A stretch of 64,000 bases of DNA from positions 1 to 64,000 of the forward strand of contig CAXXLS010000001.1 in NCBI GenBank assembly GCA_963677135.2, written 5' to 3'. The stretch's first letter is position 1. Each line of letters starts with the position of its first letter. The DNA comes from Seleniibacterium sp963677135. GTDB taxonomy: Bacteria; Desulfobacterota; Desulfuromonadia; Desulfuromonadales; Geopsychrobacteraceae. Made by a program: the position numbers and the translations under genes. Shown here in pieces: positions 48,802-57,772 of the stretch. The notes under the pieces are model-generated. The model was not told the DNA's origin, did not search any database, and saw nothing but the letters and a program-made list of their open reading frames with translations.

Positions 48802-50007
48802 AAAATAATACCACCCGGCCGTGACGACCTGACACAGGATGAGGACCAGAAACGCTGCCTGGTACCCCCCTTCCGCGTAATGGCCCGCCTTCGTCACCGG
48901 CCACGTGCCGACAATGGCCCCGATCAGCCACTGACCGCCAAAGGCGGCGACAAACACCAGAAGATTGAGAGCGGTATTGGCCCTGCCGGTCAACGAGCTC
49001 GGAAAGATCTGGGACAGCAGGGCATAGGCCAGGATGTTTGCCGTTCCGAAAAAACCGAATCCCAGCCAGAGAATCGTCGCATAACCCGGAGCAATCACCA
49101 GCAGCAATTGGATGCCCATGAACAGGAGCATCCCCACAGTTGCAATGCTGGAGGTTCTGATACCCCGCCTGGCCAGCCGTTCGGCGAGGCTGCCCAGGGC
49201 GAAATAGCCGCACATCATGGCAATGGCGACCCAGAACAGCATAGCGGCCACGGCGTCCCGCTCCAGACCGGCGACATCGCGCAACCAGGGTCCGGACCAG
49301 AGCCCCTGGATCGACAGGTAGGCCGCCTGGGCGGTGACCGCCCAGGGGGTAATCCGCCAGAATGACGAACTGCCCAGAACGGTTTTCAGCCCCGCGATCT
49401 GGGACGTGAAAGATTCGGCCGTCCCCTCGCGACGGGGTTCGGGAACAACCATGAACACGACCAGCGCGGCCAGCAGGGCGATGACGGCCAACCCCGTAAA
49501 GACCCCCCGCCAGTCGGTCACCTGCAAGGCCCCCTGGACCGGGGTCGTCGCCGCCAGAGCCCCGAGCCCTCCACTGACCATCTGGATGCCATTGGCCAAC
49601 GGCAACCGCGATGCCGGCAGCCAGGCCGCAAAAGCTTTGAAGGCCGCCATCAGGCAGGCGGAGACCCCGACGCCGATAAGGGCCCGCCCGGCAATCAGCC
49701 CGGCGAGCGAGGTGGCCTGGGAAAACAGCAACGCGCCGGCGGCGGCAAGCAGCAACAGGACACTTTCAACCCGTCGCGGGCCGAAATGATCCAACAGTAT
49801 CCCCAGGGGCAGCTGACAGGCGGCAAAGGTCAGAAAATAGGTTGCCGTCAACAGGCCGAGGTCGGCGGCGCTCAGCCCGATTTCGGCGGTCAGATCCGGA
49901 GCGATGACGGCGTTGACGGTACGGAACAGGTAGGAGACGAAATAACCCAGGGCAAAGGGGAAGAACAACGTGACAAGAAACCTGGCTGAATTTTTCTGCT
50001 CGGACAT
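48787..50007 (-). CDS. MFS-type transporter
   Basis: The 406-aa protein has about 12 membrane helices and begins with a short cytoplasmic tail before LVTLFFPFALGYFVSYLFRTV. The MFS loop motif appears as GILLDHFGPRRVESVLLLLA, and GRALIGVGVSACLMAAFKAF follows. The substrate is unknown. The last four residues (KREA) and stop codon lie in the tandem CACGCTT repeat. It is convergent with the second EamA gene and divergent from glgC. Confidence 0.88.
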   Translation of the reverse strand: MSEQKNSARFLVTLFFPFALGYFVSYLFRTVNAVIAPDLTAEIGLSAADLGLLTATYFLTFAACQLPLGILLDHFGPRRVESVLLLLAAAGALLFSQATSLAGLIAGRALIGVGVSACLMAAFKAFAAWLPASRLPLANGIQMVSGGLGALAATTPVQGALQVTDWRGVFTGLAVIALLAALVVFMVVPEPRREGTAESFTSQIAGLKTVLGSSSFWRITPWAVTAQAAYLSIQGLWSGPWLRDVAGLERDAVAAMLFWVAIAMMCGYFALGSLAERLARRGIRTSSIATVGMLLFMGIQLLLVIAPGYATILWLGFGFFGTANILAYALLSQIFPSSLTGRANTALNLLVFVAAFGGQWLIGAIVGTWPVTKAGHYAEGGYQAAFLVLILCQVVTAGWYYFKREA

Positions 50008-50073
50008 CGTGCTCTCGATTCTGAAATCACTCGTAAGAAATTGTCGCGGGATAAGCTAGTTGACTGATTTTTA

Positions 50074-50102
50074 GCGGGAGTTTCCGCGCGTGCCACTCCC
50101 GC
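50074..50102. promoter_or_regulatory. Inverted repeat in the MFS-glgC divergent region
   Basis: GCGGGAGT (50074-50081) and ACTCCCGC (50095-50102) are perfect 8-bp arms around a 13-base loop. It lies between the divergently transcribed MFS and glgC genes and could be an operator or an RNA hairpin. Confidence 0.4.
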
Positions 50103-50131
50103 CAGATCTTAATAATTTCTTTTCTGTAGAG

Positions 50132-50160
50132 TTGCTGGCGCTCTTAAAAGAGATTATCTT
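50132..50160 (+). promoter_or_regulatory. Candidate sigma-70 promoter of glgC
   Basis: TTGCTG (50132-50137), 17 bases, TATCTT (50155-50160) matches the -35/-10 pattern loosely. TAAAAGA and TCTTTTA form a short inverted repeat over the spacer and -10. Confidence 0.35.
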
Positions 50161-50228
50161 TTAGATATGGTTCCAGCTCGCCCGCGTCAGGAAGACGTCT
50201 TATGTCATTCGACTGCTGAGGAGGCCTC

Positions 50229-51512
50229 ATGCCCAGTCATACAGATCGCCACATTGTCTATCGTTATGTAGATCACCTGGTAAAAGACACCTTTGCCCTG
50301 GTTCTGGCCGGCGGCCGCGGCTCGCGCCTTTACGAGCTGACCGACTGGCGGGCCAAGCCTGCCGTTTATTTTGGCGGCAAATACCGGATTATCGATTTTC
50401 CTCTCTCCAACTGCATCAATTCGGGGATCCGCCGAATCGGTGTCCTGACCCAGTACAAGTCCCATTCCCTGATCCGCCACCTGGTGCGCGGCTGGAGTCA
50501 TTTCAAGAAAGAACTCGGAGAATTTGTCGAAATTCTGCCGGCCTCGCAACGGTTTTCCGATGAATGGTACCTGGGGACCGCCGACGCAGTCTACCAGAAT
50601 CTGGATATCATTCGCGCAGAAAAACCCAAGTATGTTCTGGTCCTTTCCGGCGACCACGTCTATACCATGGACTACCGTTCCATGCTGCTGCAGCATGTTG
50701 AATCGGGGGCTGATATGACCGTCTCCTGCCTCGAAGTCCCGGTTGAAGAGGCGGCGGGCGCCTTCGGCGTCATGGAGGTCGATGAGAGCGGTAAAATTAT
50801 CGGGTTTCAGGAGAAACCGGCCAACCCTGCACCGTTGCCCGGCAAGCCGGGACTGACCCTGGCATCCATGGGTAATTATATTTTCAATACCGATTTTCTG
50901 TTCGACCATCTCCGGCGGGACGGGGCAGATCCGGAATCGGAACATGATTTTGGCAAAAACATCATTCCGTCCATAATCCACGAGCACGAGGTGTACGCCT
51001 TCCCGTTCCGTGATCCTGAAACCGGCGACCGGGCCTACTGGCGTGATGTCGGGACCCTCGACGCTTTCTGGGAAGCCAACATGGAACTGATCTCCCCCTC
51101 TCCGGAACTGAACCTTTATGATCCCAGCTGGCCGATCTGGACCTACCAGGTTCACCTTCCCCCGGCCAAGTTCGTCTTCAACGACGACCACCGCCGGGGG
51201 ATGGCGGTCGACTCGACGGTCTCGGGCGGATGCATTATCTCCGGATCGAAGCTCAACAAAACCCTGCTCTTTTCCAACGTCAGGGTTCACTCCTACTCAA
51301 GCATTGACGAGACCGTGATCCTTCCCGAGGCCGTGGTCAACCGAAACTGCAAGATCAGACGGGCCATTATCGACCGAGGCTGTGAGATCCCGGCGGGAAC
51401 GGTCATCGGCTACGATCCCGAAATCGACAAGCAGAATGGTTTCCGGATTACCAGTAAGGGGATCGTCCTGGTCACCCGCGGTATGCTGGGGCAACCGGAA
51501 GGCTACGCCTGA
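50229..51512 (+). CDS. glgC: Glucose-1-phosphate adenylyltransferase GlgC
   Basis: GlgC makes ADP-glucose from glucose-1-phosphate and ATP, the first committed step of glycogen synthesis. The 427-aa protein has the P-loop-like ALVLAGGRGSRLYELTDWRA, KPAVYFGGKYRIIDFPLSNC, the substrate segment WYLGTADAVYQNLDIIRAEK, DHVYTMDYRSMLLQH and the C-terminal left-handed beta-helix (RGCEIPAGTVIGYDPEIDK). The length is standard. GAGGAGG precedes the ATG. No glgA or glgB lies nearby. Confidence 0.96.
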   Translation: MPSHTDRHIVYRYVDHLVKDTFALVLAGGRGSRLYELTDWRAKPAVYFGGKYRIIDFPLSNCINSGIRRIGVLTQYKSHSLIRHLVRGWSHFKKELGEFVEILPASQRFSDEWYLGTADAVYQNLDIIRAEKPKYVLVLSGDHVYTMDYRSMLLQHVESGADMTVSCLEVPVEEAAGAFGVMEVDESGKIIGFQEKPANPAPLPGKPGLTLASMGNYIFNTDFLFDHLRRDGADPESEHDFGKNIIPSIIHEHEVYAFPFRDPETGDRAYWRDVGTLDAFWEANMELISPSPELNLYDPSWPIWTYQVHLPPAKFVFNDDHRRGMAVDSTVSGGCIISGSKLNKTLLFSNVRVHSYSSIDETVILPEAVVNRNCKIRRAIIDRGCEIPAGTVIGYDPEIDKQNGFRITSKGIVLVTRGMLGQPEGYA

Positions 51513-51940
51513 TTTCCACCCCCCCGGGGGAGGGACGCACAGAGAGCTGCCGGTTCCTCGTTCAGGACCAGGAGATAACCGTCCGGGTCCTGAACCCAGA
51601 CCTCCCGGCGCAGGTGTTCGTGATCCTCCAGCTCATAAAGCAGGGGCCAGCGGTCCTTCTTGAGGCGGGCGAGGACAGCCGCGAGGTCCGGGCAGCCGAA
51701 TTCCAGCTGGAAGCCGGTGCCGGGATGCCCCCGTTCCAGGTTCTGCCGCAAAACCGGATGACGGCCCGCCAGAACCGCCAGTGGCTGCAGCACCATCCGG
51801 ACCGCACCGCAGCGAATCAGCAGAAACGCTCCGCAAGCAAGACCGGAATCGTCGCGTTCGACGTTCAGCCCGAGCAGGCCATGATAAAATTTTTCACTCT
51901 GCTCGAGATCCGTCACCCCCAGGGTCAGGCTCAGCTGCAT
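51503..51940 (-). CDS. VOC (glyoxalase/bleomycin-resistance-fold) family protein
   Basis: The 145-aa protein has the two-repeat VOC fold: LTLGVTDLEQSEKFYHGLLG at the start and a second half with LEFGCPDLAAVLARLKKD and VWVQDPDGYLLVLNEEP, with an acidic residue near the end that may bind metal. The function is unknown. It is convergent with glgC, overlapping its end by 10 bases, and divergent from folK. An AAAGGGG site precedes the ATG. Confidence 0.85.
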   Translation of the reverse strand: MQLSLTLGVTDLEQSEKFYHGLLGLNVERDDSGLACGAFLLIRCGAVRMVLQPLAVLAGRHPVLRQNLERGHPGTGFQLEFGCPDLAAVLARLKKDRWPLLYELEDHEHLRREVWVQDPDGYLLVLNEEPAALCASLPRGGGNQA

Positions 51941-52020
51941 CGTTGCCCCTTTCGTTAGAACCAGCGCCCCTCCGACCAGGAAGCGGGGCCCCGCTCTGGT
52001 CGAGCCCCCCTTCGAACAAA

Positions 52021-52049
52021 TTGATTTTGCATATTCTATGTGGTTTAAT
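52021..52049 (+). promoter_or_regulatory. Candidate sigma-70 promoter of folK
   Basis: TTGATT (52021-52026), 17 bases, TTTAAT (52044-52049) is a good match. The predicted start lies at about 52056, so folK would have a very short leader. Confidence 0.45.
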
Positions 52050-52059
52050 GCGCCAGATT

Positions 52060-52572
52060 ATGACAGCACAACACATGAGTCGAGCATTTCTCGGTCTGGG
52101 CGGAAATATTGACGACCCGGTCACCCATTTCCGCCGGGCCCGACAGGAACTGGCGGGCCACCCCCAGATCACGATCAGAGCGAGTTCTCCGCTCTATCGC
52201 ACGCCGCCGGTCGGGGGTCCCGACGGGCAGCCTGACTACCTGAATGCGGTTCTTGAAATCGGGACGGCCCTGACGGCTTGGGAGCTGTTGGCCGTCTGTC
52301 AGCACCTCGAGCGGGAGGCCGGGCGCGTGCGAACCGTTCGGTGGGGCCCGCGACCGCTGGATATCGACCTGCTGCTGTTTTCTGACCAAACTTGTAATTC
52401 GGAAATTCTGACGTTACCTCACCCGCGCCTGCATCAACGTCATTTTGTCCTGCTGCCTTTATGCGATCTGGCTCCGGATCTGAACCATCCGGTTATCAAC
52501 CGCACCATCGGCCAGATCCTCGACACCCTGGGTCCTGAACCTGGCATTTCCAGGCTGGAGAAAACATGGTGA
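52060..52572 (+). CDS. folK: HPPK, folate biosynthesis protein FolK
   Basis: FolK transfers pyrophosphate from ATP to 6-hydroxymethyl-dihydropterin in folate synthesis. The product (about 170 aa) has FLGLGGNIDDPVTHF, SSPLYRTPPVGGPDGQPDYL, the signature VRWGPRPLDIDLLLF and HPRLHQRHFVLLPLCDLAPD. The start is uncertain: ATG at 52060 (MTAQHMSR) or 52075 (MSRAFLG), neither with a clear ribosome site. A promoter just upstream would give a nearly leaderless transcript. It is followed by a small metal-type protein gene 4 bases later. Confidence 0.92.
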   Translation: MTAQHMSRAFLGLGGNIDDPVTHFRRARQELAGHPQITIRASSPLYRTPPVGGPDGQPDYLNAVLEIGTALTAWELLAVCQHLEREAGRVRTVRWGPRPLDIDLLLFSDQTCNSEILTLPHPRLHQRHFVLLPLCDLAPDLNHPVINRTIGQILDTLGPEPGISRLEKTW

Positions 52573-52576
52573 TTTC

Positions 52577-52825
52577 ATGATCAAACTCTTGATGCTGGCC
52601 CTGGTCGGCTTTGTCTTTTACTCCTTCTTCTCCTCCTTGAAACTGCGCTCCGGGCAGCGACGCCCCCCGCAAAACCGCAGCAGTCAGGGAGAAACCATGG
52701 TAGAGGACCCACAATGCGGTACCTACCTTCCCCAGAGCGATGCGATCAAAGCGACCATTCATGGTCGTGACTACTATTTCTGCTCCCGTAAATGTCTGCA
52801 GGAATTTAAAAAAACGCAGCGATAA
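52577..52825 (+). CDS. PP0621/YHS-like small metal-binding-type protein
   Basis: The 82-aa protein has an N-terminal membrane helix (LLMLALVGFVFYSFFSSL) and a cytoplasmic Cys motif MVEDPQCGTYLPQSDAI followed by HGRDYYFCSRKCLQEFK, a TRASH/YHS-like arrangement with three Cys. It resembles PP0621-type small proteins, but whether a metal is bound is not known. It lies 4 bases after folK, so the two are probably co-transcribed. Confidence 0.7.
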   Translation: MIKLLMLALVGFVFYSFFSSLKLRSGQRRPPQNRSSQGETMVEDPQCGTYLPQSDAIKATIHGRDYYFCSRKCLQEFKKTQR

Positions 52826-52856
52826 TACCAAAAAATAACAGCAAAGGAGCTCTCCC

Positions 52857-53498
52857 ATGAAGTTTTTCATCGATACCGCCGAAGTCAAGGAAATCCGGGC
52901 CGCCAACGATCTCGGTCTGGTGGACGGGGTCACCACGAATCCCAGCCTGATTGCCAAGAGCGGTCGCGACTTCCGTGAAGTCATCACCGAAATTACCGAA
53001 ATTGTCGACGGTCCGATTTCCGCCGAGGTCATCGCCCTCGATGCCGAGGGGATGCTCAAAGAAGGCCGTGAGCTCGCGAAAATCCACAGCAACATCGTCA
53101 TCAAGGTCCCGATGACGACGGAAGGTCTCAAGGCGACCAAGCGGTTTTCCGCCGAAGGGATCAAAACCAACGTCACCCTGATCTTTTCTCCGCTGCAGGC
53201 CCTGCTGGCCGCCAAAGCCGGAGCGACCTACGTTTCCCCCTTTGTCGGACGGCTTGACGATATCGGTCACGAAGGTCTGGAAGGGGTCAAACAGATCCGC
53301 ACGATGTACGACAATTACGGCTATGCCTCGGAAATTATCGTCGCCTCGGTCCGTTCCCCCATGCACGTCCTCAACGCCGGCCTGATCGGCGCCGATATCT
53401 GTACCATTCCCTACGGGGTCATGGTGCAGCTGGCCAAACATCCGCTGACCGATGTCGGGATCGAGAAATTTCTGGCCGACTGGGAAAAAACCAAATAA
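52857..53498 (+). CDS. tal: Transaldolase / fructose-6-phosphate aldolase-type enzyme
   Basis: The 213-aa protein belongs to the small (TalC/Fsa) transaldolase subfamily. It has MKFFIDTAEVKEIRAANDLG, DGVTTNPSLIAKSGRDF, the Schiff-base lysine region IVIKVPMTTEGLKATKRF, and KTNVTLIFSPLQALLAAKAG. The ribosome site (AAGGAG) lies at about 8 bases. Which reaction dominates cannot be said from the sequence. It ends at a strong terminator 12 bases later. Confidence 0.92.
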   Translation: MKFFIDTAEVKEIRAANDLGLVDGVTTNPSLIAKSGRDFREVITEITEIVDGPISAEVIALDAEGMLKEGRELAKIHSNIVIKVPMTTEGLKATKRFSAEGIKTNVTLIFSPLQALLAAKAGATYVSPFVGRLDDIGHEGLEGVKQIRTMYDNYGYASEIIVASVRSPMHVLNAGLIGADICTIPYGVMVQLAKHPLTDVGIEKFLADWEKTK

Positions 53499-53509
53499 TG
53501 CGCCCTGCG

Positions 53510-53545
53510 CCAGGCTGAAAGCCTTTTTCAGCCTGGCTTTTTTGC
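53510..53545 (+). terminator. Rho-independent terminator after the transaldolase gene
   Basis: CCAGGCTGAAA (53510-53520) pairs perfectly with TTTCAGCCTGG (53526-53536) around GCCTT, followed by CTTTTTTG. This is a classic strong terminator. Confidence 0.93.
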
Positions 53546-53684
53546 CCTTTTTCTGACGGGATACGCCGTCTTCCGTCCTTTTCTCCGCTATACCCTTGTT
53601 CTGTTTTCTCTGATTGTCTTGCCCCGCGGCGTGACTTCGGTTATGCTCTCATCTAGACGCAAAGCATATGATATTGTTTGTTTT

Positions 53685-53713
53685 TTGATTTAATTTTGGT
53701 GCCGGGATACAGT
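53685..53713 (+). promoter_or_regulatory. Candidate sigma-70 promoter of sucCD
   Basis: TTGATT (53685-53690), 17 bases, TACAGT (53708-53713) lies 37 bases before the sucC ATG. The -10 is weak at 4 of 6. Confidence 0.4.
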
Positions 53714-53749
53714 TCTATTCCTATCTTTTCACAATCATGAGAGGTCACA

Positions 53750-54913
53750 ATGAATATTCACGAGTATCAGGCAAAGGCGATCCTACGCAATTTCGGCGTT
53801 CCCGTTCCGGACGGGCACGTCGTCTACAACAGCAACTCGGCGCGGGACTGGGCGAAGCGGCTCGGCGAAGGACCCTGGGCGGTAAAAGCCCAGATCCATG
53901 CCGGCGGCCGCGGTAAAGGAGGCGGAGTCAAAATCGCCAAAACCGCTGACGAGGTCAAAAAGTTCGCCCGGGACATGTTCGGCATGACCCTGGTGACTCA
54001 CCAGACCGGACCCGAGGGCAAAATCGTCAAACGGGTCCTGGTGGAAAATGCCAGCAATATCGCAGACGAATTCTATGTTTCCCTGCTGGTCGATCGGGCG
54101 ACGGACAAGGTCACCCTGATGGCGTCTGCGGAAGGGGGGATGGATATAGAAGAAGTCGCGGCCAAGACGCCGGAAAAGATCTTCTTTGAAGCCATCGATC
54201 CGGTCATCGGCCTCACCGCCTTTCAGGCCCGCAAAGTCGGGTTCAAGCTGGGCTTTGCCATGCCCCAGGTGAAGCAGGCGGTACCGCTTTTGATGAACCT
54301 CTACAAGACCTTCGTCGAATCGGACTGCTCCCTGCTGGAGATCAACCCCCTGATCCTGACCGCCGAAGGGAAATTGCTGTGCCTCGACGCCAAACTGAAC
54401 TTCGACGACAACGCCCTGTTCCGTCATCTGCGTATTCGGGACCTGCGCGACTACGATGAAGAAGATCCGATGGAGATCGAAGCATCCCAGTACGATCTGT
54501 CCTACATCGCCCTCGACGGCAATATCGGCTGCATGGTCAATGGTGCGGGACTGGCCATGGCGACCATGGACATCATCAAGCATTACGGCGGTGATCCTGC
54601 CAACTTTCTCGATGTCGGCGGCGGCGCCACCATCGAGCGGGTCACCGAGGCCTTCAAAATCATCCTCTCCGATGACAAGGTCAAAGGGATTCTGGTCAAT
54701 ATCTTCGGCGGCATTATGAAATGCGACGTTATCGCCACCGGCATCATCGAGGCGGCCAAGCAGATCGGGGTGACCGTGCCCCTGGTGGTCAGGCTGGAAG
54801 GGACCAATGTCGACCTCGGCAAGAAAATGCTGGCCGAATCCGGTCTGAACATTGTCAGTGCCGACGGCATGGCCGATGCCGCAGAAAAAATCGTCAAAGC
54901 CGTCAACGGATAA
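53750..54913 (+). CDS. sucC: Succinyl-CoA ligase (ADP/GDP-forming), beta subunit SucC
   Basis: SucC pairs with SucD to interconvert succinyl-CoA and succinate with substrate-level phosphorylation in the citric acid cycle. The 387-aa protein has an ATP-grasp fold: MNIHEYQAKAILRNFGVPVP, AQIHAGGRGKGGGVKIAKTA, the C-terminal LDGNIGCMVNGAGLAMATMD and FLDVGGGATIERVTEAFKII. Nucleotide preference is not evident. The 251-base upstream gap contains the promoter and the transaldolase terminator. sucD follows 12 bases later. Confidence 0.97.
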   Translation: MNIHEYQAKAILRNFGVPVPDGHVVYNSNSARDWAKRLGEGPWAVKAQIHAGGRGKGGGVKIAKTADEVKKFARDMFGMTLVTHQTGPEGKIVKRVLVENASNIADEFYVSLLVDRATDKVTLMASAEGGMDIEEVAAKTPEKIFFEAIDPVIGLTAFQARKVGFKLGFAMPQVKQAVPLLMNLYKTFVESDCSLLEINPLILTAEGKLLCLDAKLNFDDNALFRHLRIRDLRDYDEEDPMEIEASQYDLSYIALDGNIGCMVNGAGLAMATMDIIKHYGGDPANFLDVGGGATIERVTEAFKIILSDDKVKGILVNIFGGIMKCDVIATGIIEAAKQIGVTVPLVVRLEGTNVDLGKKMLAESGLNIVSADGMADAAEKIVKAVNG

Positions 54914-54925
54914 GGAGAAGCTGCA

Positions 54926-55798
<873 letters not shown>

Positions 55799-55808
55799 CA
55801 GAAGCAGC

Positions 55809-55844
55809 CGCTGCCCGGACCAGACGACCGGCCTCCGGGCAGCG
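55809..55844 (+). terminator. Hairpin after sucD (terminator-like, no U-tract)
   Basis: CGCTGCCCGGA (55809-55819) and TCCGGGCAGCG (55834-55844) form a perfect 11-bp stem around a 14-base loop. No T-run follows, so it may be an mRNA stabiliser rather than a full terminator. Confidence 0.5.
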
Positions 55845-55862
55845 CTGAAAACACCCCCGAAC

Positions 55863-56333
55863 ATGTTGACTGTTCCCGTTCCCGGATTCCGCAGCCTGCA
55901 GCTCACCCACCTGGTTCTCGATTACAATGGGACTCTTGCCTGCGATGGCAGGATGCTTCCTGGCGTAGCGCTGCGGCTGGAGAGACTCGCCGCCCAGTTG
56001 GCCATCCATATCATCACGGCCGATACCTGTGGCACGGTTGCTGAGGAGATAAAAAAGCTGCCCTGCCACCTGGAAATCATCAAGGCAGCGGGGCAGGATG
56101 AAGTCAAAGACGCGTTCGTACGCCAGCTCGGGGCATCTCGGGTGGTTGCCGTTGGCAATGGTCGTAATGATCGCCTGATGCTCGAAAGCGCGGCCCTGGG
56201 ACTGGCGGTCATGCAGGCGGAAGGAACCGCCAGGGAGACCATGATGGCCGCCGACGTTCTTCTCCCGGACATTTTAGCGGCCCTGGACCTGCTTCTGCAT
56301 CCTCATCGCCTGATTGCCACCCTGCGCAATTGA
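55863..56333 (+). CDS. HAD-superfamily phosphatase/ATPase-like protein
   Basis: The 156-aa protein has a HAD motif I variant, LDYNGTLACDG (D-Y-N-G-T, where DxDxT is usual), a middle motif HIITADTCGTV and motif III/IV VVAVGNGRNDRLML. It resembles small soluble P-type ATPase-like HAD proteins. Because the second Asp of DxDxT is replaced by Asn, phosphatase activity may be altered. It follows sucD by 64 bases and converges on the response regulator gene. Confidence 0.8.
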   Translation: MLTVPVPGFRSLQLTHLVLDYNGTLACDGRMLPGVALRLERLAAQLAIHIITADTCGTVAEEIKKLPCHLEIIKAAGQDEVKDAFVRQLGASRVVAVGNGRNDRLMLESAALGLAVMQAEGTARETMMAADVLLPDILAALDLLLHPHRLIATLRN

Positions 56334-56336
56334 ACC

Positions 56337-56355
56337 CTGGGCTCCGGGAGCCCAG
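56337..56355. terminator. Hairpin between convergent HAD and response-regulator genes
   Basis: CTGGGCTC and GAGCCCAG (56337-56355) form a perfect 8-bp stem around CGG, lying between the convergent stops at 56333 and 56361. It lacks a T-run on either strand, so it is a weak or bidirectional terminator. Confidence 0.5.
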
Positions 56356-56360
56356 GTCCG

Positions 56361-57566
56361 TTACATTCTCAAGTCGTCGGCAAGACTGGTAATCAACTTC
56401 TCGATCTTCAGCTTGGCCATACCAATGCCATTATCGTTATTCAGGGCCAGAACCATGTGGATGTGGGCCTTGCCGGGTTCGGTCTTGACCGGATCATTCC
56501 CCTCGTTGAGACAACGGGCCAGGATATGGGCCGATTCAGCTTCAACATGCACCAGGCGGCCGCGCCCGACACCCATTTCGCTGGATGCCTTCTGGGCATT
56601 CATCAGCATATTGTTTGCAAGAATACCGAGTTCTTTCATATTCCCCTGCATATCGCCGGTCATGATGGCCAGCGACTCGCCGGTCGGGGTGAAGATGCCG
56701 ACCCCGGCAAAACCGTCAATACCTTCAAATTCCTTCAGTTTTTCCTGGATGCCCATACGCTTCTCCTCTGTTTGATGGATAAGGTTGCTCCCGGTCAGAT
56801 GAGCAGGGAAGTCCCGACCATCTTCTTCACCGGGTGAAGACAATTGGTGTGCCGCTGCGGAAATACGGTCCGCAGGCCTATTGCGCTGCTGCTGACGATT
56901 TTGTTCATCCTGCCGGCGCATTGACTCAAGCAGAATATGACTGAGGGGATCATGGATGTGCCGCTCCAGTTTTGTTTTACCGGGAGACATTTCTATCCCC
57001 ACTTCTTCCCATGAAAAAATCTCGAAAGCCGCTGCTTCGCCCGTTAGCTGGTCGCTTCTGGCATCGACCAGGCTCCCTTCGATGAAAAAAAGGGTTCCGA
57101 TTTTGTCCTGAGCTGAAACCTGCAGCGAACAGGTTTTGTTTTCCAGTTCGATCAACTGGGCAAACGTCGGCAGGGTAATCCCTTCCACAAACCCTTTGGC
57201 TCGATGGTTCAGACAGGCCCTGATCTTCGCTGTCATGGTCTCGAGATCGGTCGGCTTCTCCAGGTACTGAATCGAACCCAGCTGCTGTAACTGCGCTTCA
57301 ATGTCCGGCGTCCCGAAAGCGGTCATGACGATGACCGGCACCTGGGGATGCCTGCTTCTGACCTGAGCCAACAATTCGAAGCCATCCATCTTGGGCATTT
57401 TCAGATCGGTTATCAGCAGATCGACGGCCGTATCGTCCATGATTTTCAGCGCCGCAAGACCATCATGGGCCGTCAGCACCCTGACGTTGGCGAGTCTATG
57501 GACAAGCCCCTGAGTCAAACTCAGCAGGAACTTTTTCTCGTCATCGACAATCAACACCTGCTTCAT
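56361..57566 (-). CDS. Receiver-PATAN (DUF4388)-roadblock fusion protein
   Basis: The 401-aa protein starts at ATG 57566 (MKQVLIVDDEKK) after GGAGG. It has a CheY-like receiver with DLLITDLKMPKMDG as the phosphoacceptor segment, a DUF4388/PATAN domain (GFVEGITLPTFAQLIELENK to FEIFSWEEVGIEMSP), a Gln/Arg-rich low-complexity linker, and a roadblock/LC7-like domain at the end (LAIMTGDMQGNMKELGILAN, MGVGRGRLVHVEAESAHILA). The linker contains an internal ATG at 56756 with a good GAGGAGAAG ribosome site, so the roadblock domain may also be made alone (131 aa). It follows the sigma-54 activator gene with its own promoter (57604-57618). Confidence 0.85.
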   Translation of the reverse strand: MKQVLIVDDEKKFLLSLTQGLVHRLANVRVLTAHDGLAALKIMDDTAVDLLITDLKMPKMDGFELLAQVRSRHPQVPVIVMTAFGTPDIEAQLQQLGSIQYLEKPTDLETMTAKIRACLNHRAKGFVEGITLPTFAQLIELENKTCSLQVSAQDKIGTLFFIEGSLVDARSDQLTGEAAAFEIFSWEEVGIEMSPGKTKLERHIHDPLSHILLESMRRQDEQNRQQQRNRPADRISAAAHQLSSPGEEDGRDFPAHLTGSNLIHQTEEKRMGIQEKLKEFEGIDGFAGVGIFTPTGESLAIMTGDMQGNMKELGILANNMLMNAQKASSEMGVGRGRLVHVEAESAHILARCLNEGNDPVKTEPGKAHIHMVLALNNDNGIGMAKLKIEKLITSLADDLRM

Positions 57567-57603
57567 CACAAAGATCCTCCGGATAACGGTATCCACTACA
57601 GGA

Positions 57604-57618
57604 GCAAGGCCCGTTCCA
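57604..57618 (-). promoter_or_regulatory. Sigma-54 promoter of the receiver-PATAN-roadblock gene
   Basis: On the minus strand TGGAAC (57618-57613), five bases, TTGC (57607-57604) followed by T matches the -24/-12 consensus with the GG and GC doublets kept. It lies 38 bases before the ATG at 57566. A sigma-54 activator is encoded by the gene immediately upstream (57773-59122), so direct autologous control is plausible. Confidence 0.6.
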
Positions 57619-57706
57619 ATTCCGGGAATTCTAAGGAGACTTCAGGCAACCCGTTTATAACACTGATGGATGCGCAGAGACCGCTGGAGGGGGATCCTCA
57701 TCAAGC

Positions 57707-57739
57707 GGTCCAGATTGACCTTGTGGGTCAACCTGGACC
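57707..57739 (-). promoter_or_regulatory. Hairpin downstream of the sigma-54 activator gene
   Basis: GGTCCAG-A-TTGACC (57707-57720) pairs with GGTCAA-C-CTGGACC (57726-57739) around a short TTGTG loop, with the two mismatched bases opposing each other. A second possible stem GACCGCT/AGCGGTC starts at 57679. No T-run follows on the minus strand. Confidence 0.5.
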
Positions 57740-57772
57740 GGTCATTCTGAGCTGGAGAAATGCGCGAAATGC

